Below are positions 9,322 through 20,797 of a stretch of DNA of 64,000 nt, in pieces. The first letter of the stretch is position 1, and every line of letters starts with the position of its first letter. Source of the stretch: Dioszegia crocea (taxonomy: Eukaryota; Basidiomycota; Tremellomycetes; Tremellales; Bulleribasidiaceae); NCBI GenBank assembly GCA_001600615.1, contig BCKK01000003.1:1598181-1662180 (forward strand), written 5' to 3'. A program made the translations under genes and the position numbers. Below the pieces are notes generated by a model, which did no database searches, was not told where the DNA came from, and worked only from the letters and a program-made list of their open reading frames with translations.

Positions 9322-12187
9322 ATGGCACCTCCCAAATTCGACCCGGCAGACCCGGCCACCGCGGCCCTCATCACCCAATTCACCCAACTGGGCTTATCAT
9401 CCGTGACCGCCACCGAGCTCGTGCGGCAGGGTAAACAGGGTGTCGCAGTGAAGTCTTTGATCGACACGTACAAGTTGGAAAATACTACATTGGACGAACG
9501 TCAGGCGTCGGCTTTGGTCAAGCTCGCGACGGGAGGTGGGAAGTTGGGTGAAGGTGAGAAAGGGTTTGCGGTGGATAAGATTGTTAAAGGGGATGTGAAG
9601 AGTGTTGATCAGGCCACCGGTGAGCTTTACGTCGCGTGTACTCTAGACCATAAGCTGATAGACCAGCCGCTATCAAGTTCTTGGAGGCTAATCCTGCTGG
9701 GACACCAGTTGATGAAGCTGCCTTTGATAAAGCCTGTGGAGTCGGTGCGTTCTCTCACTTTGTGTCCAACTATATACTGATCCTGCAGGAATCAACATCA
9801 CTGCATCAGACCTTCCATCACTCGTCAAATCTTACATCTCATCCCTGCCTTCTCCACCTCAGAACTGGTCAGCCTTTGGCCCCCTCCTCGGTTCAGTCAA
9901 AAGTAGCACTTCCGACCTGAAGTAGGCACCCCCTTTCTTCCCCTTACCTCGCTAACAAGACAGATGGGCAAACGCTGCCGACCTAAAACAAAACCTCGAA
10001 ACTCTCTTCACAGAACTTTTCGGTACAAAAGAAGCCGCGGCAGCCGCCCGAGCTCAGGCCTCTGCAAACAAGCCTAAAACCCCTGCTCAGCCCAAAGCGA
10101 AGGCAACAGCTTCGACAGCGTCCGACGTTCCCGCGCCTGGAAGTGGACCGGTGATACCTACCAATATCTTCAAAGAGGGCTTTTTGGCCGATTTCCATAA
10201 ACCGGGTGAAAACCCTCAAATCGACCCAGAACTCACCAAGCGGCATTTGGAGTGGACGAAGGGAGGCGTTTTGACGCGTTTCCCGCCTGAGCCTAATGGA
10301 TATTTGCATATTGGTGAGTAGTGTGGTGTGGCTTGGCTGGACGAAAGGTGGCTGACGATATAGGCCACGTCAAGGCTATTATGGTTGATTTCGGGTATGC
10401 CAAATTCCATGGCGGAAGGTGTTATCTTCGATTCGACGATACGAACCCTGAAAAAGAGGAAGGGCGATATTTCCAGAGTATCCTCGAAACGGTTCGATGG
10501 CTCGGGTTTGAGCCATGGAAAATCACCTACTCGAGTGATAATTTCCAAAGGCTGTATGAACTGGCGGTGGAGTTGACACGGCGGGGCAAGGCGTATGTCT
10601 GTACTTGTGATGGTGAGTTGGATAGTCCTCAACTTTTTGAGTTTGTCGAGCTGATATCCCAGCTGAGAAGATCAAAGAGGACAGAGGTGGCTCACACGGT
10701 AATCCCATCCCCTGTATTCATCGAGATCGACCTACTTCGGAATCTCTTGCAGAGTTCGAAAAGATGTTCAAAGGGGAATATGCCGAGAAGGCTGCGTGTC
10801 TGCGAATGAAGATGGATCTCAACAGTGGGAATCCATACATGTGGGATACAGTCGCATATCGGGTTAAGAAGGCACCTCATCATCGGACTGGAGATAAGTG
10901 GAGTGAGTCTAGATTTGGGCGAGGAGGGAGTTTGGGCTGACGAGATCAGAGATATACCCCACTTATGACTTTACGCATTGTCTCTGTGATTCATTTGAAA
11001 ACATCTCGTATGTCCCCTGGTACTGTACTGGCGATCCTCAGCTAACCACCAGCCACTCCCTCTGCACTACCGAATTCATCTCGGCGCGCGAATCCTACGA
11101 ATGGCTATGCGATGCCCTCTCAATCTATAAACCCCGGCAATACGAGTTCGCCCGCCTAAACCTCCAAGGTACCTTCTTATCCAAACGTAAAATCGCACGG
11201 CTCGTCACCAACAAACTTGTTGATGACTGGGACGATCCGCGACTCTACACCATCATTGCCCTCCGACGACGAGGCGTTCCTCCTGGCGCACTCCTCCGCT
11301 TCGTCTCGGAGTTAGGCGTCACAGTCATTAACTCCCTGACCGAATTGCATAAATTCGAATCAACAGTCCGATCCTACCTCGAAGATTCGGCACCGAGGTT
11401 GATGATGTGCCTAAACCCTATAAAGGTCATCATTGATAATGTGCCAGACGATTATGAGGTCACTGTCCAAGTTCCCCTTCATCCTAAAATCCCATCCATG
11501 GGATCTGTGGAAAGTCGGTTCTGTAAAGAGATTTACATTGATTCTGAGGATTTCAGAGAAGAGGATTCAGCCGATTACTTCAGACTTGCACCGGGCAAGT
11601 CTGTCGGTTTATTTAAGGCTCCCACAACAATCACTTGTACTTCTTTCAAGAAGGATGAAGAGGGGAAGGTAATTGAGATTCACGCCAATCTTGATGATCC
11701 CAAAACTGCCAAAAAGGCCAAGGCGTATATCCAATGGGTAAACGCAAGGGAGGCGGTGCATATCGATCAAGTCCGATATTTCTACCCTCTCTTCCAATCC
11801 GATCCACCTCCTGCGGACTTTGAGACGGATGTCAATCCCAATTCGGTCGAGGTGTTTAAAGGGGCGGTGATTGAGCCGGCATTCTATCAACTTGCGAGGG
11901 ATTCGTTAAAGGTGGCGAAGGATGAAGCGGAGGAGAGGACTAGGAAGGCCAAGGAGGTCATGGAGGGTCAGAGTAGGGTCGAGGGGGATGAGGACGAACC
12001 GGTTGTTGCTGCCGAGAGTCTGTATGGGGTTGAGAATGTTAGGTTCCAGGGGATGAGATTGGCGTATTTTGCTTTGGATAGGGAGAGTAGTGTGGAGGGG
12101 TTGGAAAGTGGGAAGAAGGGGGCGGGAGATAAGATTGTGTTGAATAGGATCGTCAGTCTGAAGGAGGATACGGGGAAGAAGGCGTAG
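9322..12187 (+). CDS. GLN4: Glutaminyl-tRNA synthetase, cytosolic
   Basis: Eight exons (9322-9619, 9667-9744, 9789-9921, 9964-10313, 10364-10612, 10663-10902, 10950-11007, 11053-12187) encode 846 residues. It charges tRNA-Gln with glutamine. The first ~190 residues are the eukaryote-specific N-terminal domain, followed by an Ala/Lys/Pro linker. The catalytic Rossmann domain carries [12 protein letters not shown] at about residues 278-289, which includes the HIGH motif; its last Gly-His pair spans an intron. [10 protein letters not shown] follows, and LSKRK near residue 510 is the KMSKS equivalent. The C-terminal beta-barrel anticodon-binding part is complete (segments [10 protein letters not shown] and NFVR-like [14 protein letters not shown]). 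Length agrees with fungal enzymes. All introns are 42-50 nt. Nothing is missing, so this should be the essential single cytosolic enzyme. Confidence 0.95.
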
Positions 12188-12541
12188 GGAGGGTGAGGAA
12201 AGGGTCAGGTTTAGGTGTACGCCGTCAGTCTAGTTGGTCATAGACCAGTAGATAGGTGCGAGTCGGGGAATCTTTACATATACATTGATAGATATCTCAG
12301 GCGGGAATAGATACGATGAGGCACATGTACATTTGGGCCGTGAGCTAGGCTGAACACGCGCCGTGAGGTTGGGGATATAGAAGGGGAATTGTCCATCTCT
12401 AAAATTTCGACGCTTCATCACCTCGCCCGTCCTTCTCGCCCCATCTCCAGACCCGCCCTACCCCTGCCCATCGCCTCTTCCTGGCCTCTGTTACGTTCTT
12501 CCTTCCCTCGTCACACCCTCGTCACATCAATAACCCCCAGC
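12188..12541. other. Convergent intergenic region, 354 bp
   Basis: Between the GLN4 and ASF1 stop codons. Presumed 3' untranslated sequence of both genes; nothing else seen. Confidence 0.5.
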
Positions 12542-13545
12542 CTACGCCGCATCAACCTCCATACCGCCATTCCCATTCCCGCTCCCGCCCTCAAACCCGG
12601 ATTGCGCCTTTGTAATAGGCGCCGGCATCGGCGCGCTAAACAGCAATTCGGATGGTGTTTGCGAGTACTGTATTTGCTGCTGTTGCTGTTGTTGTTGTTG
12701 CTGTATTATCTGCTGATCTTGCGATCCGAATGAAGAAGTTTGGGCAGAATCCCAGGGGTTTTGGAATCTATCTCATCAGCCTGTGTCCTTCCCACTATGG
12801 GAAAACCAAGACTTACCGGGTAACTTTTGGTTTTTCAATCAAAACATTCCGATGTAATTTCGCCCAATCTACCACTGCCGGTGGGTTCTCCTTATACTCC
12901 TCTACTTCATAATACGTATTGACGTAATACCCAACTCTGACAAATTCTTTGTCTCGGTAAGACGCCGTGATGATGATGACTGTCACGCCTAGGATTTCGT
13001 CGTGTTCTTGAGAAGGAAGGAGGTGGTGTGCTGGGGCTGGAGCGGCGAAGTCGAAGGCGTTGATTCCGGCTGGGACTGGGCCGACTGAGTGATCGTCAGC
13101 TTGGACCTCTCATGGGTAGGAGACAGGAAGTGGGAAGCTCACCCATACATGAGTCTAGCTCTTGGTCATACTCTTCGCTCTTTGCCGATCCGACGTATAT
13201 GAGTTTCCACTCCAGGTCTGAAGAGTCAGCTAAGGTTGCTCTCTGCGAGTCCAGTAGACTGGGCCGAGAGGAACATAGCTAAGACGTACCCTCTACCAAA
13301 GGCGCGATGGCCTCGAATTTGATTCGGAAGTGATACTCGTCATCGAATTTTGCGGGGTTATTGACCAGCTCGATATTTCTGATATTGACCTGACTAGATC
13401 AGCTTATCCACTCGTGAGAACGACTCTGGGTGGGGCTAAACTTACGATAGACTATTGAGATAAAGGAGCGAGGCGGAAGAAGGAAAGAGGCATAGGTCAG
13501 CTGTGCGTCCCTTCAAGCGGGGGAAGGTGAGGTCAAGCTCACCAT
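12542..13545 (-). CDS. ASF1: Histone H3-H4 chaperone Asf1
   Basis: Six coding exons on the minus strand (13545-13543, 13451-13446, 13389-13290, 13217-13143, 13084-12817, 12767-12542) encode 225 residues. The first coding exon is only the ATG and the second only six bases (Ser-Ile); together with exon 3 they restore the invariant Asf1 start [18 protein letters not shown]. The conserved immunoglobulin-like core covers about residues 1-155 with [24 protein letters not shown] and a VGYYVNTYY segment. The tail is glutamine-rich (a run of Q near residue 180) and then Gly/Asn-rich, ending with acidic residues, unlike the long acid tail of budding yeast. Asf1 hands H3-H4 to CAF-1 and HIRA during nucleosome assembly in the nucleus. 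Divergent from TRM1. Confidence 0.95.
13446..13451 (-). other. ASF1: 6-nt microexon of ASF1
   Basis: Flanked upstream by ...CAATAG and downstream by GTAAGT. It encodes Ser-Ile, residues 2 and 3, and is required to join the isolated ATG to the VNIRN block. Neighbouring introns are 91 and 56 nt. Confidence 0.85.
13543..13545 (-). other. ASF1: Coding part of ASF1 exon 1 is the ATG alone
   Basis: The initiation codon is followed directly by GTGAGC, a good 5' splice site. Reading through gives a short unrelated peptide, so the start codon must be separated from the rest by splicing. Confidence 0.8.
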
Positions 13546-13971
13546 GATGTTCTGAGCGGCTCTGGTCTGATTGTCCGGTCTGAATAATGTGGATAGGAGG
13601 TCGAGTCTAGTACTACTTGTTGTATGTATAGAGTAGGATGAAAGAGGACGAGTGGCCAAAGGTGCAGCCAAGTCGCGTTGCCACAACAACTCGACGCGAC
13701 AGATTAGGCGCATGAAGTCACGTGTGTTGAGGCGCGCCTAATTGATATTCCGGCTTAGCTTGTTTTCCGGGTCAAAGTTTCAAATTCGAGGTCCACCCTG
13801 CACCCTACAAGCATCCTATACATCAACAAAGCTATACTACATCTAAGCAGAGCCTACAGCGCTCACAGTTATAGCATACTATCCCTCTTGAGACCAGCGG
13901 TTAGGCCCGCCTTGTCATCCACAGCTCTTCAGCACTTCAAAACACTCGGGCAAGCTCTCAGACTGAGCACA
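13546..13971. promoter_or_regulatory. Divergent promoter ASF1/TRM1 with in-frame leader of TRM1
   Basis: 426 bp between the two ATGs. From 13759 to 13971 the TRM1 frame is open with no ATG; it contains CTG (13798) and TTG (13888) codons. The last 28 codons before the TRM1 ATG would encode an Arg/Ser/Leu-rich peptide with no acidic residue, typical of a mitochondrial presequence. Confidence 0.5.
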
Positions 13972-16469
13972 ATGTCCACTTCTACACCTTCCGACATCCC
14001 GCACACTGTGCCCCTCCCCGGCGGGATCCCAGAGACCCACACGACCCACACCGAATCCACAACTACCATCCTGGTTCCTAAGGCCAATACGGCTTTCCTC
14101 AACCCTGTACAGCAATACAATAGGGATTTATCAATAGCTGCCATCAGGGCATGGAACGAAATGCGGAAAGAGGAGGCTGAGGGACGGTGGAGGAAGCGCT
14201 TGGACGCTGCGCCGGAAGTGGCGGCGAGGAAAAAGGAGAAGGCTAGGAAGCGGAAAGAGGCACGGGCCGCTGTGGTGGGTGAGGGTGGGGAGGGAGGGGT
14301 CAGTGCGCTGGGTGGAGAGGGAAGTGGAGGTGTACTAGAGGAGGGTAAGGAGAATGTCCCGGAGTCATCGGCTGGTCCGTCTGTACCTGTAAGTCAGCTA
14401 TTGCGTCCATTGTACTCCGTGGACTATAGCTCACCCCACAGCCTGAATTCCGAGCTCAGCAAATAACCATCCTTGAAGCGCTCTCAGCGACAGGTCTGCG
14501 TTCAATCAGATACGCCAAGGAGATCCCAGATGTCAAGTCAGTTCTGATATACTCCGTATCCTGGGAGTCTGATAAAAGCTGACCGCTAGATATGTCCTCG
14601 CTAATGACATCTCGCCCTCGGCGTGCGAAGCCATGCGAACCAACGTAGCCTTTAACGGTGTAGGCCACAATGTCAAAAGACCAGCCGGTACGAGCGCCGG
14701 TCCTTGGGGAGAGACGAGAGAGGAAGAAGAAACGGCAGGAACTGTGGCCCCCACGGCGGAAGAGGACGAAGCGGAGATGCGGAAAGTCGGGAGAAGAGCT
14801 GAGTGCAGGGGACGGGTGATTGTGAATGAGGGTGATGCCTTGTGAGTTCAGCGTTTGCCCCCTACTGCAGTGGTCAAGAAGAGCTGACAGCCCAGAACGC
14901 TCATGTATGCCCGTCGAGGCCCAACTGCTCGAGTAGACGTCGTCGACTTAGATCCATACGGCACCGCTGCGCCATTCGTCGATGCTGCGATAGGCTGTAT
15001 AGCAGACGGCGGGTTACTCGCTGTGACATGTACAGATCTGGCCGTATTGGCAGGTAGTCAATATCCCGAAAAAAGGTCAGCTCGCCGGCTCATTGTTGTA
15101 GTGGGACCTCAAGCTGACGAGGCAGTTTCTCCAACTATGGCGGAACTTCAGTTAACGCTGAATATTCACACGAAGTCGCCCTTCGACTGGTCATTGCGTC
15201 ACTTGCAACCTCTGCGGCGCGGTACGGGCGATACATCACGCCTCTACTTTGTCTTTCGATAGACTTTTACGTCAGGCTGTTTGTACGAGTCGATACGCAG
15301 CCATTGAAAGTCAAGTCGTTAATGAGGTGTGTCAGCTGCCTCACCTTGTGTAGAAGAGGGAGATAGCTGATCATCAGTCAAATTGGGGTAGTGTACGTAT
15401 GTAGCTATTGCCAATCCCCCACACCGCAGCCTTTTGGCCGGATAGTGGATAAAGAGAATAAAGCGGGAAAGACGACAAGGCTATATCGGACGGCTCAGGG
15501 TCCGCCGACGGGTGGGAGTGGGTGTGAGCATTGTGGTGGGACGCAACATGTGAGCTGCCGCTTTCGCTATGGTCCATTAAGCTCGAGCTGATGGCTGAGC
15601 TGATATGATAGCTCGGTGGACCGATGTGGTTGGGTCCGATACAAGATCCTGAATTCGCCGAGCGGGTATTAAATAGTACGGCGGGACAAGAGGAGGATTA
15701 TAAGACTTGGGCTAGAATACAAGGGATGGTGACTCTGGCCAAAGATGTAAGCTTCCCCCTCGTCACCGCCCTCTGGGGTGATAAAGCTGACCCTGTTAGG
15801 AAATCGAAGAACCATTCTACTTCACCCCAAATAAAATCCACGGTCTATTCCACGCCTCATCCGGTCCTTCATCATATATGATGTAAGCTCGCGGTTCTTC
15901 CTCCAATGCGTAGAGAAAAGAACTCCAGCTGACATACATAGCTCAGCACTTCTCAATGCCGGATATAAAGTCTCTCGATCACACGCCAGTCAAGGTTCCA
16001 TCAAAACTTCCGCTCCTCGGTCATTCATATTCGACGCGGTTAGAGAATACATCAAGACGAACCCCGTTAGGGTGGATAAGATCGCGGAGGGAAGTCCGGC
16101 ACGACGGATGCTAGGTACTGAAATCAGGTACGTTCCCCCCTTTTCCATCCACGCACAATGTCTGCTGATATTCCCAGCCATAAGGTCGACCTCACCCCTC
16201 ATCCGGATGCCAAGAAGCTGGAAAAGAGCGAGAGTAAAGGTGTACGCTACCAAACTAACCCCGAGGCGAATTGGGGTCCTGCGTCACGGGCGAAATCTGT
16301 CAAGAATACCAATACCCCGGCGAGTGGTGGAGGGAAACGGAAAGCAGAGGCAGAGGAGGTTGGGGGTGGGAAGCGGGTTAAGGAGGATGAAGGGGCGAAG
16401 CCAGAGGCTGAGGTTGAAGAGGCAAGTGGGGAGATGGAGACTGAGGAAGAGGCTGCTTTGAATGCTTAG
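13972..16469 (+). CDS. TRM1: tRNA (guanine26-N2)-dimethyltransferase Trm1
   Basis: Ten exons (13972-14388, 14442-14536, 14590-14841, 14896-15075, 15126-15326, 15378-15549, 15612-15746, 15800-15882, 15942-16127, 16178-16469) encode 670 residues from the first ATG. It makes N2,N2-dimethylguanosine at position 26 of tRNAs using S-adenosylmethionine. Visible motifs are [14 protein letters not shown] (SAM site), a DLDPYG catalytic-loop motif, and two C-x2-C pairs (CSYC and CEHC) of the zinc-binding C-terminal half. The N-terminal third has a Lys/Arg/Glu-rich insertion and the C-terminus is Lys/Glu-rich with a KRKAEAEE segment that may be a nuclear signal. In other fungi one gene serves nucleus and mitochondrion through alternative starts; the leader upstream allows the same here. 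All introns are 50-62 nt. Confidence 0.92.
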
Positions 16470-16897
16470 CCGGGAATGCAACACGCCCTGGGATTTTGGC
16501 TAGCTTGGACTATGTGGCCTCTCTAATGGGCTGGGACGGGGCCGGGACAGATTCAAGTCGAACGCACATCGCAATCGCCACGAACTACCTCTTCAGCCAG
16601 AAGCCTACACTTGCAAACACAATAAGATGTCTACAAAACGATGTCTTTGATTGTAAACAAAAAGCCCAACACCTCCAGCATCTCCATTTGCCTCTCTACC
16701 AGACGATTCCTCTGATTATCTCAAGCAGAAGCCCAACACCTCCAGCATCTCCATTTGCCTCTCTACCAGACGATTCCTCTGATTATCTCAAGCAGAAGCC
16801 CAACACCTCCAGCATCCCCATCTGCCAATCTATCTACGACGTTTAAATCTACCTCTCGCATTGAGTGGTTCTGGCGATTGCCTATGAATCAGCACAG
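16470..16897. other. Convergent intergenic region with 67-bp tandem repeat
   Basis: 428 bp between the stop codons of TRM1 and the F-box-like gene on the minus strand. It contains the repeat at 16663-16826 and otherwise nothing recognised. Confidence 0.5.
16663..16826. repeat. Tandem repeat, 67-bp unit, about 2.4 copies
   Basis: Copies begin at 16663, 16730 and 16797 with the same AGCCCAACACCTCCAGCATC start; the first two copies are identical over 67 bp and the third is partial with two or three substitutions. The unit is not a multiple of three, which argues against a coding repeat. Probably a recent slippage product in 3' untranslated sequence. Confidence 0.85.
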
Positions 16898-18281
16898 CTA
16901 CCAGCTCGAAACGTACCATCTGTCTCTGAATCTAAACACATGCTCAACGTCCACACCCCCGACATCCTCCTTGCATCCAATATCAAATCGGCAACCTCTC
17001 ACCCCGGTCCCGCTGAAGATTTCCTCCGCTTTCGCAGCCCCTTCTGTCCATTCATACCCCTCGAGTTTAAGCTCCCGTAGTTCAAACAGACCTGACAGAG
17101 GCCGGCGGAAGACGGGGTATTGCTCGCCTCGTCTTGCCGACCTACGATCAAAGACGACCGTAAGGTAAGCTAGGGAAGGGAGGGTTCGGTTCAGTGCCGC
17201 GAAGGCGTCGCAGAGAGTACCACCCGGGCACAGATGCATGAGGGCATGTTCGTCCAAACGAAGAGTACGAATCGAAGGGTTGAGTGCCGCTTTGACTACG
17301 GCCGAGCCGTCAACTTGGTTTCTGGGAGAGGGGGGGAGGTAGACATTCGTCATGGGGGCGCAATGGTTGGCTTTGCGCATGGCGAGGAATTGGATCGTCT
17401 CTTCGTACGAGGGATAAAGGCCTATGGCGGAGGTGTCGATACTGGTCACCCGGGAATCCAGCTCCGGGTTGTCCCACAACCACGCCTTCCATAGCCCGCA
17501 GAGAACGCCCCAATCCTGCTGGCCGAAGTCCGGTCCTAAACGCTTGGAGAGGTAGAGCGCGAAGGTATGGCGGACCTCTATGCCTGGGTAAATTGGAGTT
17601 TTGGGGAATTTGACAGAGCGGACTTTGGATGTAGGAGGTGTATAGAGCGCGTCAAGGTGGACGAAGCTTTCGAGCTCGACAATGATTTTGTCACCGTTGA
17701 GATGGATCACATAATCGTCATCGTCGTACCTGTGGGGATACCGATAGAGGATTGTGTGAATGTTTGGGAATAGTCCACGCCAGTGGGCTACAGTATCGTG
17801 GATTGTTTCAGGGATCATGTAAACGGCCTCCGAGTCGTGTCGGTCTCGTGGGATCGGGTCATTCGGTGAACGCCTCACTTTCCGTATTTGAGGCCGAGGG
17901 GAGTTGTCCACTGTACGAACGGCTGAACAGTAGATGTCTTGCCGGAGCTGCGTGGTCAGTAGATACTCATGCCTGTTGACCTACAGTAGGCAGGATGGCA
18001 TGGCGCCATGCCAAATTGTCCAACTTCCGATAGAGGATAGCAACAATGCTCGCTATGTCTCCACGCTCCAGCCTGAGCATCACCGCCAGTGTCCCATCAT
18101 CCATCATAGTCAAGATATTTCGCAAGACCTCCGGTCTGAGATACGCCTCTCTGGCTGCCTTGCTGCCCACCAGCTCAGCTGCTGCTGGAGGGTTTGGTGT
18201 CGGCACAGGGATAGCATCGACCGGGGTCGTACCGGGCGAGACACATCTGATGTTGCCCTGCGCTTCTGGGGAAGACGACAT
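16898..18281 (-). CDS. F-box-like family protein
   Basis: ATG 18281-18279, stop TAG 16900-16898; exons 18281-17985 and 17947-16898 give 448 residues. The single 37-nt intron (GTAGGT donor, CTGAC branch) is at the same place as in the paralogues, just before the IYCSAV block. Features in order: Pro-rich N-terminus, F-box-like segment with LRPEVLRNILTMMDD and AVMLRLERGD, a FPNIHTILYRYPH strand, DNPELDSRVTSID, then MR-KANHCAPM and PLSGLFELRELKL. Ends without the acidic tail found in two relatives. No catalytic residues visible; a substrate adaptor role is an inference from the N-terminal helices only. It is head-to-tail with the broken paralogue at 18717-20549, suggesting local duplication. Confidence 0.82.
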
Positions 18282-18716
18282 GGCCGTGTGTGAGTAAAAG
18301 GGAGCCCAATCTGTGGTGATATGTCGAGCGCATAGTACCAGGAGCACTTATGGATTGTGACGGAGGAGCAGTATCATGCAAGATTGACGGATGCGGCAGC
18401 TGTCGAAATCTCCGAGATGGCCGGATTTCGGTCGGTTACGTACATTTACGTACATGCCGTACTGTCAATCTTTGCCGCCTCTTGCCGCCTTCGGATTGTG
18501 TGCGTTGATCACAGAGCGCTGGGAACCTAGTCCTAGGACGAGCTATACATACCAGCTTCTAGCCAAGGGTCATATTCTGTCCAGACACCAGGATTGACAA
18601 ATCCGACCGAGAGAGATTCGAAATCCTATTTGCAGATCTACAGACCACAGAGCAGTCTGAGATTCAGATCTGCAGCTCCGCCGGAGCGCTCTGAGCTCAA
18701 CAACGAGTCTTCCCAA
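18282..18716. other. Intergenic stretch between two F-box-like paralogues, 435 bp
   Basis: Should hold the promoter of the 16898-18281 gene and the terminator of the next. A short repeat of ACGTACAT occurs at about 18437-18455. Nothing else recognised. Confidence 0.45.
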
Positions 18717-20549
18717 TCATCGGCGCCGCCCCTTCGATGCACCCTTCTTCTTCGTCGCCTTTTTCGTCACCTTCTTCGTCCCTGTCCCCGGCAGGACAAG
18801 ATCCCGCCCATTCCAAGTCCACCCCTCCATCCCTGAACTACGCGGACCACCAAAGTCGTCCTCATCACTGTCACTATCATATCGACCATAGTCATTGTCG
18901 CTATAGTCGTCTTCCGTCTCTTCTTCGCCCAATCCACTACCGATGTCAGCTAGAACCAACTGATCCTAATGTCAAACTTACCGTTTGCTCATATTCACCC
19001 AATCTGTGAAAGACTTCATATCCTTCGCCGGCAGATCCACGTTCTGGAAGATACAATCGCTCGAGCCGATATTGTCATACAGCCTGGATGACGGATGTGA
19101 GCCCTGTCCACCGCCAGGCCGGAAGGTGAAGCATCGTAGATTGGGAAATGCGGTGATGGGGGAAGTTAAGAGAGGTCGAAAGTATCTAACGCCGATGAAG
19201 GGATAAGTGATGGTGAGATTATGGAGGGAAGGGAGAGCCTTGTCGATGGCTGTAAAAGCATGAGCGGGGCTGCCGAACTTCCATAAGATCTCCTCGGGGA
19301 TGGACAAGCTACGAATCTCAGGATTGAGCAGCGCCATGACCTCTTTCGGAGTGAATGACGGAGCTGGCGCGCGGGGTGGTCCGAGGTGTGCGAATGGGTC
19401 TAGCGTGGAGGGTATACTGAGGCTAGTCAACGGCTCGCAGGCGCGGCGCTGAGCGACAAAGTCCTACGTCTCGGCCACCGAAACCGTGAAATTTTCGAAG
19501 TCGCTATGATCGACACTGACGATCCGCCTATCCAGATTCGGGTTATGGTAGACCCAGTTGCGCCACTTGTCGATTTGAGCATGACGGACCTCGACCTCGT
19601 CCATGGAGGTCTTTGCCGTCATGGGATACTGATCCATGATTTTCAGAGAGATGGTTTGGTGGATATTCATATCTTTCCGAGTGGGGATGGGGGGGAATAT
19701 GGTATAGTCAACATCGGTATCGACTGGAATAGGGGGGTCGACATGAAGATCATAGACGAAGCGAGATTCGACATCAACGATGATTTTGTTGCTGCGGATA
19801 GTGACAACGTAGGCATCATGATCACCGACGCTGGGGTAGAGATAGAGGATTTTGCGTAAATTGGGGAATGATTTCTTAGCATCTGCGACGTCGACCAGGA
19901 TTTGGGCGGGTCGCATGCGGACAGGGGAGACGTGCTTCTTTTTGCTCTTGGCGATATTTAGGGGGTTCTGGTGTTTGGGGTATGGGGATTGGTCGAGGAT
20001 CTGGACGGCTCGGCAGTAGATTGGGCGTCGAGTAGCGTTGACCTGGAACATCAGCTTAGGAACCCTGCTCTCGGACCTAAGTCCCAAGTTGAGTGATTCT
20101 GGTACGGAAATTGGAATAGATTGGCTTTTGATGGGAATATGAAGACCGTAACTCGTAGCTAGACTCACACTTTGACGCGTAAACTTGATCACCTGAGAAG
20201 TATGGATCCGCTTATACAGCACGCCAGCCACAGAAGCTAGCCCCGCCTTCTCAACCCTTAACATCTTCACCAACTGCTTCCGATCCATCATCCCATAGAT
20301 ACACTGCCTGATCTCGAGGCAATCATACACCTTCTTCGCCGCCTGACGCCGGCGCCCAGCTTTAGATAGTTCTCCTTTGGAGTCGTAGTCATTGTTGTTA
20401 TCAAGAAGTAAAACATCATCCATGACGTGCAGCGGCATCGTCGCGTATTGCGCCGGGAGCTCTCCTGCCGCGACCATCGTCTGTAAGAAGAAGCGACGAC
20501 TGGCGGCGATAGCTTCCTCGCTAAGACTTGGGAGTGTGGGGACTGGCAT
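18717..20549 (-). pseudogene. F-box-like family gene with an in-frame TAG
   Basis: Exons 20549-20169, 20042-18982 and 18936-18717 make one continuous frame of 553 codons apart from TAG at 19466-19464 (codon 320). The frame before and after the stop is fully family-like: F-box-like helices (KMLRVEKAGLASVA), the RRPIYCRAV block, FPNLRKILYLYP, NPNLDRRIVSVD, then, right after the TAG, DFVAQRRACEPL and LNPEIRSLSI. In the paralogues the stop position is occupied by a Leu or Ile, so a single TTG-to-TAG change would explain it. The third exon adds an acidic then Lys-rich tail. The first intron is 126 nt, open and in frame. Either a recent pseudogene, a readthrough product or a two-reading-frame relic; no frameshift is present. 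Confidence 0.75.
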
Positions 20550-20797
20550 GGTGGTATGTGTAGATGGGATGTTGGAGTACAACAAGACAAGGTTGAGACA
20601 AGGCAGAGCACAAAGAGCGGGTTTGGCTTTGGCCCCGCCAAAACACGCACGGGTGTGCGTTACGTAAATGACGTCGATGTGGTTTGGCGGGCAAAAATCC
20701 ACCTATACATCTGCTGCTATTCGACATCACTCACATCAACAAGCATCAAGCGGAGATTCACCCCTTGCACCTATACACGTGGTCGGAAACAGCAGCA

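Noticed and set aside
13888..13971. Treating position 13888 as the annotated TRM1 start
   Set aside because: The codon there is TTG, not ATG; the first ATG in frame is 13972. The upstream part is kept only as a possible alternative isoform.
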